From Dasania sp051277005 (GTDB taxonomy: Bacteria > Pseudomonadota > Gammaproteobacteria > Pseudomonadales > Dasaniaceae): a DNA stretch of 19,989 nucleotides. The notes under the pieces were generated by a model that had not been told where the DNA came from, searched no databases, and was given only the letters and a program-made list of their open reading frames with translations. The position numbers and the translations under genes were made by a program. The DNA is taken from assembly GCA_051277005.1 (NCBI GenBank), contig JBNMPS010000036.1, positions 1 through 19,989 on the forward strand, given 5' to 3'. Positions 16,443-19,989 of the stretch are shown here, piece after piece. The first letter of the stretch is position 1; every line of letters starts with the position of its first letter.

Positions 16443-17176
16443 GTGAAATAGTAGACAACTGCGGTTTATTTGGTAAAACCCCACAACAGGCAGATTTTGT
16501 CAGCCACTTTTTAAGTGATGACTTTACCGAGTACTGGCATAGCTGGCTGCAATCGTCACTGAGTGTTAGCCGTGAGCAATTGGGCGACGCCTGGTTAGAT
16601 TATTACCTCACCAGCCCGGTTTGGCGCTTTGCGCTCATGCCCGGTGTAGCAAGCCCACACGCCGTGTGTGGGGTAATGATACCCTCGGTTGATGAAGTGG
16701 GCCGTTACTTTCCCTTAACCATTGCTCATCAAGGAGCCTGTGCACCATGGGCAGCCTATCTTGATGGCCAAGAGTGGTATCAGACAGTTGCAAAACTTGC
16801 CCTAACCGCCCTAGATGAGCAAACCAGCTACACCCAACTGATAAAGCAATTAGAAGCGTTACCCTGTCCAGCGTTTTCCGCTGCGCCCGAGTACAGCACC
16901 CAAACCGTCACCATGAACGCCCATGCCAACCAAGCATTTACCAGCACCCCGGCCGATACCCCACAACAGCTTGCCAACAACGTCCTGCACAAAGCCTATA
17001 CCGGCTTGCTTGGCAACTACAGCCTGTGGTGGACCGAGGGATCAGAACATGTCGAATCCAGCTTATTACTCAGCGCCAACCTGCCCGAAGCGGGCCAATT
17101 TGCCGCCATGTTAGACGGCGACTGGCGCCAATGGAACTGGGCCAAAGAAGATATAATCAACCATGATAATCCATAG
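16439..17176 (+). CDS. tagF: TagF/ImpM, T6SS post-translational regulator
   Basis: The 245-residue protein carries the TagF signature CGLFGKTPQQADFVSHFLSD near its start, followed by WRFALMPG and the MIPSVDEVGRYFPLTIAHQ segment (about 80-98). TagF is a cytoplasmic repressor of T6SS assembly in Pseudomonas; it acts alongside or parallel to the PpkA/PppA pathway, and in some bacteria is fused to the PP2C phosphatase. Here it is separate but immediately precedes pppA (9-nt gap), which fits that link. Its start overlaps the tssM stop, so it is coupled to the structural operon. Confidence 0.92.
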   Translation: MSEIVDNCGLFGKTPQQADFVSHFLSDDFTEYWHSWLQSSLSVSREQLGDAWLDYYLTSPVWRFALMPGVASPHAVCGVMIPSVDEVGRYFPLTIAHQGACAPWAAYLDGQEWYQTVAKLALTALDEQTSYTQLIKQLEALPCPAFSAAPEYSTQTVTMNAHANQAFTSTPADTPQQLANNVLHKAYTGLLGNYSLWWTEGSEHVESSLLLSANLPEAGQFAAMLDGDWRQWNWAKEDIINHDNP

Positions 17177-17185
17177 GACTGCCCA

Positions 17186-17917
17186 ATGAGCGCCCTAGCA
17201 ACGGCCATTAATAGCAGCAGCATGACGCACACCGGCAGTGTGCGCAGCCATAATGAAGATGCCTTTTTATCCATGCCGGAAGCCGGCCTATGGGCCGTTG
17301 CCGATGGCATGGGCGGCCATGAGGCTGGCGATTACGCCAGCCTGTGCATTATCGACTACCTACGCCAAGCCTGCCTTCAGTACCAAGGCCAGCAACTGGT
17401 TGAACAAGTGCCTCTTACCCTACAAAAAGCGAACGCAGAGCTGTGCCGCTACGCCCAGCAACTGCCAGCAGGCAGCATTGTGGGTAGCACCGTGGTGGTG
17501 CTGGTATTAGAGGCCGACCGCTTTCATTGTTTTTGGTCGGGTGATAGCCGCTGCTACCTGCTGCGTGATCAACAGTTAACCACCATTACCCGCGACCATA
17601 CCGAAGCACAAGACTTACTCGCCAAAGGTTTACTGAGCGCTGAACAAGCCGCAAACGACCCAGCACTTCAACACCTCACCGAAGCCATCGGTATTGATGT
17701 ACCCGCCTTTATCGATTACCAACACGATGTGATTTATGAAGGCGATCGGTTTTTACTGTGTAGCGACGGCATTAATAAAGTGTTTTCAGACCCGGTGTTA
17801 GCCGAGCGCATGCTAGGCACCAGCATTAACCACATCAACCAACAATTACTCAGCCACGCCTTACAGGTGGGTGCGCCGGATAATTTAAGTAGCATTATTG
17901 TTAGCCTTGATGAATAG
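17186..17917 (+). CDS. pppA: PppA, PP2C-family Ser/Thr phosphatase of the T6SS
   Basis: The 243-residue protein is a compact PP2C (PPM) phosphatase with the metal-ligand motifs intact: RSHNED (20-25), VADGMGGHEAGD (38-49, Asp40), SGDSR (118-122, Asp120), a CSDG segment about two-thirds along, and the final PDNLSSIIV with Asp232. No signal peptide or membrane segment is seen, so it is cytosolic. In Pseudomonas PppA removes the phosphate that PpkA adds and so shuts assembly down. It is the last gene of the rightward block, 9 nt after tagF, with an AGGA-like ribosome-binding site. Its kinase partner is in the divergent operon, so the two enzymes are set by different promoters. Confidence 0.95.
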   Translation: MSALATAINSSSMTHTGSVRSHNEDAFLSMPEAGLWAVADGMGGHEAGDYASLCIIDYLRQACLQYQGQQLVEQVPLTLQKANAELCRYAQQLPAGSIVGSTVVVLVLEADRFHCFWSGDSRCYLLRDQQLTTITRDHTEAQDLLAKGLLSAEQAANDPALQHLTEAIGIDVPAFIDYQHDVIYEGDRFLLCSDGINKVFSDPVLAERMLGTSINHINQQLLSHALQVGAPDNLSSIIVSLDE

Positions 17918-17958
17918 CCTTTGTGTATAGCCACAACCCCCCACCACCGCACTTAAAA

Positions 17959-17978
17959 CTCAGCCGCGTGCGGCCGAG
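17959..17978 (+). terminator. Possible terminator hairpin after pppA
   Basis: CTC-A-GCCG, loop CGTG, CGGC-C-GAG forms a 4-bp GC stem extended by three further pairs across an A/C mismatch, 41 nt after the pppA stop. The T-run is not adjacent (a short TTTT begins about 17 nt later), so this is a weak intrinsic terminator at best. Confidence 0.3.
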
Positions 17979-17997
17979 CTAGGTGATAAAAATATTT

Positions 17998-18017
17998 TAG
18001 TGATGCAGGTATCACTA
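17998..18017. repeat. 7-bp perfect inverted repeat downstream of pppA
   Basis: TAGTGAT (17998-18004) and ATCACTA (18011-18017) flank a 6-nt spacer. It directly follows the palindrome AAAATATTTT. It could be a regulator site for vgrG or part of a terminator complex. Confidence 0.45.
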
Positions 18018-18194
18018 TTGAACAAATTGAAAGCCCTCTCGCTGGAGAAAAACCATCAGGATATGATAAGATGCCCGCGCTAACTGCTTAGCACCAAAGG
18101 ATTTTTTTACGCAAGGACAAACGGAATGATTGCGTGTTCGTCATGACACCAATGCTTCCCTGTACCTTGAGTTTATTTCACTGATTTGTCGTAA

Positions 18195-18255
18195 ATTATG
18201 CGCCTCCCCTGTACGGGAACATAATTACGAGAACATAGCTGCGAGAACAACATAC
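18195..18255. repeat. Dyad and 14-bp direct repeats immediately upstream of vgrG
   Basis: ATTATG (18195-18200) pairs with CATAAT (18220-18225), enclosing TCCC (18205-18208) / GGGA (18215-18218). Overlapping it are three 14-nt direct-repeat units starting at 18214, 18228 and 18242, sharing CGRGAACA, the first two sharing CGRGAACATA. The last unit ends 2 nt before the vgrG ATG. The array occupies the place where a ribosome-binding site should be, and no standard Shine-Dalgarno is seen. Confidence 0.5.
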
Positions 18256-18257
18256 TC

Positions 18258-19989
18258 ATGCGTACGCAACAGCAAAATTTAATTCGCTTACAAACGGCCT
18301 TAGGGAAAGACGCCTTTTTTGTCACCCATCTTAATGCCTCATTGGCGATGTCATCGATGGAGCATTTTATCCTCAATGCTTACTCCGATACGCTGCACAA
18401 TGTTCAACCCACCGAAATTATCGGCACCTCGGCCACCATTACCGTGTTTGGTGAAAACGGTGCCCCGCAATATTTCGATAGCTATGTCACCGCCTTCAAA
18501 AAAGGAAGCCCCGCGCTCACCGGCCAAGGAACCCCGTACACCATAGAGCTCAAGCCCTGGTTACATTTTTTGGATCACGAAAGCGATTGTCGCATCTTCC
18601 AAAACATGACCGTCACCGATGTGCTCGACAAAATATTAGCCCCCTACGGCGGCATGGGTGCTTACAGCCTTAGCCTATCCAACCCCCATCCCTTAAAACG
18701 CTACCAAGTACAATATAACGAAACCAACCTGGCGTTTTTTAACCGTATTTGTCATTACTCCGGCCTTGCCTATTACATTGAGCACAGTAACGGCAGCCAC
18801 ATACTTAACGTTATTGATACCGACGGCCCCTTGGGTAGCCTCTCGCCTGCCGTGCTCGACTACCAAGCTGGCACCGCCATTCGCGACCACCTATCCACAT
18901 GGGAGCGCAACAGCCGCTATGCCACCGGTAATTTTGAGCAACGCTCATACAACTACAAAATACCCAGCAATTTATTAATTAACAACCAGCCCGCCTCCGG
19001 TGAAATTGCCGGGGTACCAAGAGTCCCCGATACCAGCCACTACCGCTACATTGAAGACTTTGACAACCAAGGCGACATGAGCGCTAGCAGCACCACCCGC
19101 ATCACCCAAGTAACCTCTAGCCGCCATGCGGTGAGTGCCGGTGGTGATTACCGCTGCCTCAAAGTGGGCAAGAATTTTTCAGCCAAGCCTATACCGGGCT
19201 CAAGCCCTTTCCCCGATAAAGGCAAACCCTTTACTATTGTGCAACTGTCACTAACGGCCACTAACGACAGCGAATTCCAATCCACCCTAGGTGCCATTCC
19301 CAAGGGCGAACTATGTTACCCCCACTATGAGCCCTCGCTGATTCATAGCTTGCAAACGGCGGTTGTTACCGGCCCCCCCGGCGAAGAGATTTACACCGAC
19401 CAAGAAGGCCGCATTAAAGTGCAGTTTCACTGGGACCGCCTCGGTAAAAAAGATCAAGACAGCACCTGCTGGCTGCGGGTAATGCAAAGCTTTTCAGGCC
19501 CCGAATTTGGTGGCCACTTTACCCCCCGTATTGGCCAAGAAGTGGTCGTCGCCTTTGAAAACGGCAACCCCGACCGCCCCTTTGTATTGGGTGGCCTGCA
19601 CCACACCGAGCACATTCCGCCCTTTGTGATTGATAACGGCTTACGGGCCGGTTTTCGTACCCGCTCCAGTAAAGGCGGCGCGATTAAGCAATGTAACGAA
19701 ATCAGCTTTTACGATGCCATGGGCAGCGAAGAGTTTTTTATTCACGCCCAAAAAGACCACAACAGCAAAATACTCCACAACCGCGCCGAACGGATAGACA
19801 ACCACGAAATAGCAAGTATTGGCGGCAACCGCAGCTTAGAGGTAGAAGGCAACCAACAACAAAAAGTGGGCGGTGCTATGAACCTCTCCATTGGCGGTGG
19901 CCCGGGCTCTTCCGTGTTGGGCATGGTCGCCGGTGTATTAGCCGCCGGTAGTGGCGATGCCATGAAAGGCTCAGGGGGCGTAGGTAATA
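18258..19989 (+). CDS. vgrG: VgrG, T6SS spike protein (3' end beyond the window)
   Basis: An ATG at 18258-18260 opens a frame that runs to the window edge (577 codons, no stop). The N-terminal gp27-like part includes YQVQYNETNLAFFNRICHYS and the DHLSTWER segment. The gp5-like OB fold follows with GEEIYTDQEGRIKVQFHWD (GRIKVQFHWD at 384-393), TCWLRVMQSFSG and PRIGQEVVVAFENGNPDRPF. Then comes the start of the beta-helix needle (EISFYDAMGSEEFFIHAQKD). VgrG trimers tip the Hcp tube and carry effectors. The last 35 or so visible residues are rich in Gly/Ala with a hydrophobic stretch (SSVLGMVAGVLAAG), unusual for the needle. Whether a toxin domain follows cannot be seen. It is on the same strand as the tagH operon but 340 nt away, probably a separate unit with effector genes downstream. 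Confidence 0.93.
   Translation, partial: MRTQQQNLIRLQTALGKDAFFVTHLNASLAMSSMEHFILNAYSDTLHNVQPTEIIGTSATITVFGENGAPQYFDSYVTAFKKGSPALTGQGTPYTIELKPWLHFLDHESDCRIFQNMTVTDVLDKILAPYGGMGAYSLSLSNPHPLKRYQVQYNETNLAFFNRICHYSGLAYYIEHSNGSHILNVIDTDGPLGSLSPAVLDYQAGTAIRDHLSTWERNSRYATGNFEQRSYNYKIPSNLLINNQPASGEIAGVPRVPDTSHYRYIEDFDNQGDMSASSTTRITQVTSSRHAVSAGGDYRCLKVGKNFSAKPIPGSSPFPDKGKPFTIVQLSLTATNDSEFQSTLGAIPKGELCYPHYEPSLIHSLQTAVVTGPPGEEIYTDQEGRIKVQFHWDRLGKKDQDSTCWLRVMQSFSGPEFGGHFTPRIGQEVVVAFENGNPDRPFVLGGLHHTEHIPPFVIDNGLRAGFRTRSSKGGAIKQCNEISFYDAMGSEEFFIHAQKDHNSKILHNRAERIDNHEIASIGGNRSLEVEGNQQQKVGGAMNLSIGGGPGSSVLGMVAGVLAAGSGDAMKGSGGVGN

Larger units (their letters stand above)
17918..18257. promoter_or_regulatory. 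Intergenic region between pppA and vgrG
   Basis: These 340 nt hold no gene I can support. They contain a GC-rich hairpin (17959-17978), a 10-bp AT palindrome AAAATATTTT (17989-17998), a 7-bp inverted repeat (17998-18017), an imperfect dyad (18195-18225) and a short direct-repeat array just before vgrG. A poor TTGAGT / TAAATT hexamer pair (18167-18197, 19-nt spacer) is the best promoter candidate for vgrG, and it is weak. The region probably ends the tagH-pppA transcript and starts the vgrG one. Confidence 0.5.

Noticed and set aside
18003..18083. 26-residue frame in the pppA-vgrG gap (MQVSLLNKLKALSLEKNHQD start)
   Set aside because: No ribosome-binding site, starts inside an inverted repeat, and of a length expected by chance.
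18173..18376. 67-residue minus-strand frame overlapping the vgrG start
   Set aside because: Lies mostly antisense to the well-supported vgrG N-terminus, with no family resemblance.
1..19989. Insertion sequence, tRNA or integration boundary within the window
   Set aside because: No transposase, tRNA-like cloverleaf or flanking direct repeats were seen; the gene order is a continuous T6SS locus.

Overview
The window holds most of a type VI secretion system (T6SS) locus of the imp / Hcp-secretion-island kind, laid out as two divergent gene blocks. It starts inside tagJ and ends inside vgrG. Gene content (a TssA-B-C-C-TagJ block, a TssL with a fused OmpA domain, and a complete kinase/FHA/phosphatase module), moderate G+C and AT-rich intergenic DNA suggest a marine or environmental gammaproteobacterium. 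That placement is inference; no rRNA or housekeeping marker is present.

Left block, minus strand (7846 down to 1): ppkA (Ser/Thr kinase) - tssA - tssB - tssC - a second, divergent tssC-like gene (the impD position) - tagJ/impE (cut by the window edge). This is the classical impA-B-C-D-E order with the kinase gene in front. ppkA to tssC is tightly spaced. The tssC/tssC2 and tssC2/tagJ gaps are wider (about 220 and 280 nt), AT-rich, and in the second case hold two simple-sequence repeats. tssE, tssF, tssG, tssH/clpV and hcp are not in the window; some would be expected further left.

Divergent intergenic region (7847-8201): a good sigma70-like promoter points at ppkA, overlapping a CRP-like palindrome, followed by an array of nested inverted repeats sharing a GACTA/TAGTC core. 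This is probably where the system is switched on or off.

Right block, plus strand (8202-17917): tagH (FHA protein) - tssJ (outer-membrane lipoprotein) - tssK (baseplate/membrane-complex connector) - tssL (DotU plus OmpA peptidoglycan-binding domain) - tssM (inner-membrane, Walker A present) - tagF - pppA (PP2C phosphatase). Two junctions are ATGA overlaps. After a 340-nt gap full of palindromes and short direct repeats comes a partial vgrG (18258 to the edge), seemingly on its own promoter.

How it works together: TssJ-L-M form the envelope-spanning complex, TssK and TssA connect it to the baseplate and tail, TssB-TssC build the contractile sheath, TagJ is a sheath/ClpV accessory and VgrG is the spike. 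PpkA, the FHA protein, PppA and TagF form the post-translational threonine-phosphorylation switch. The most interesting signal is that the TssL N-terminus carries three copies of a T-[IV]-I-K-P-R motif, a candidate multi-site phosphoacceptor/FHA-docking region, next to an atypical kinase (HSD instead of HRD, DLA instead of DFG) with an unrecognised, probably periplasmic C-terminal domain.
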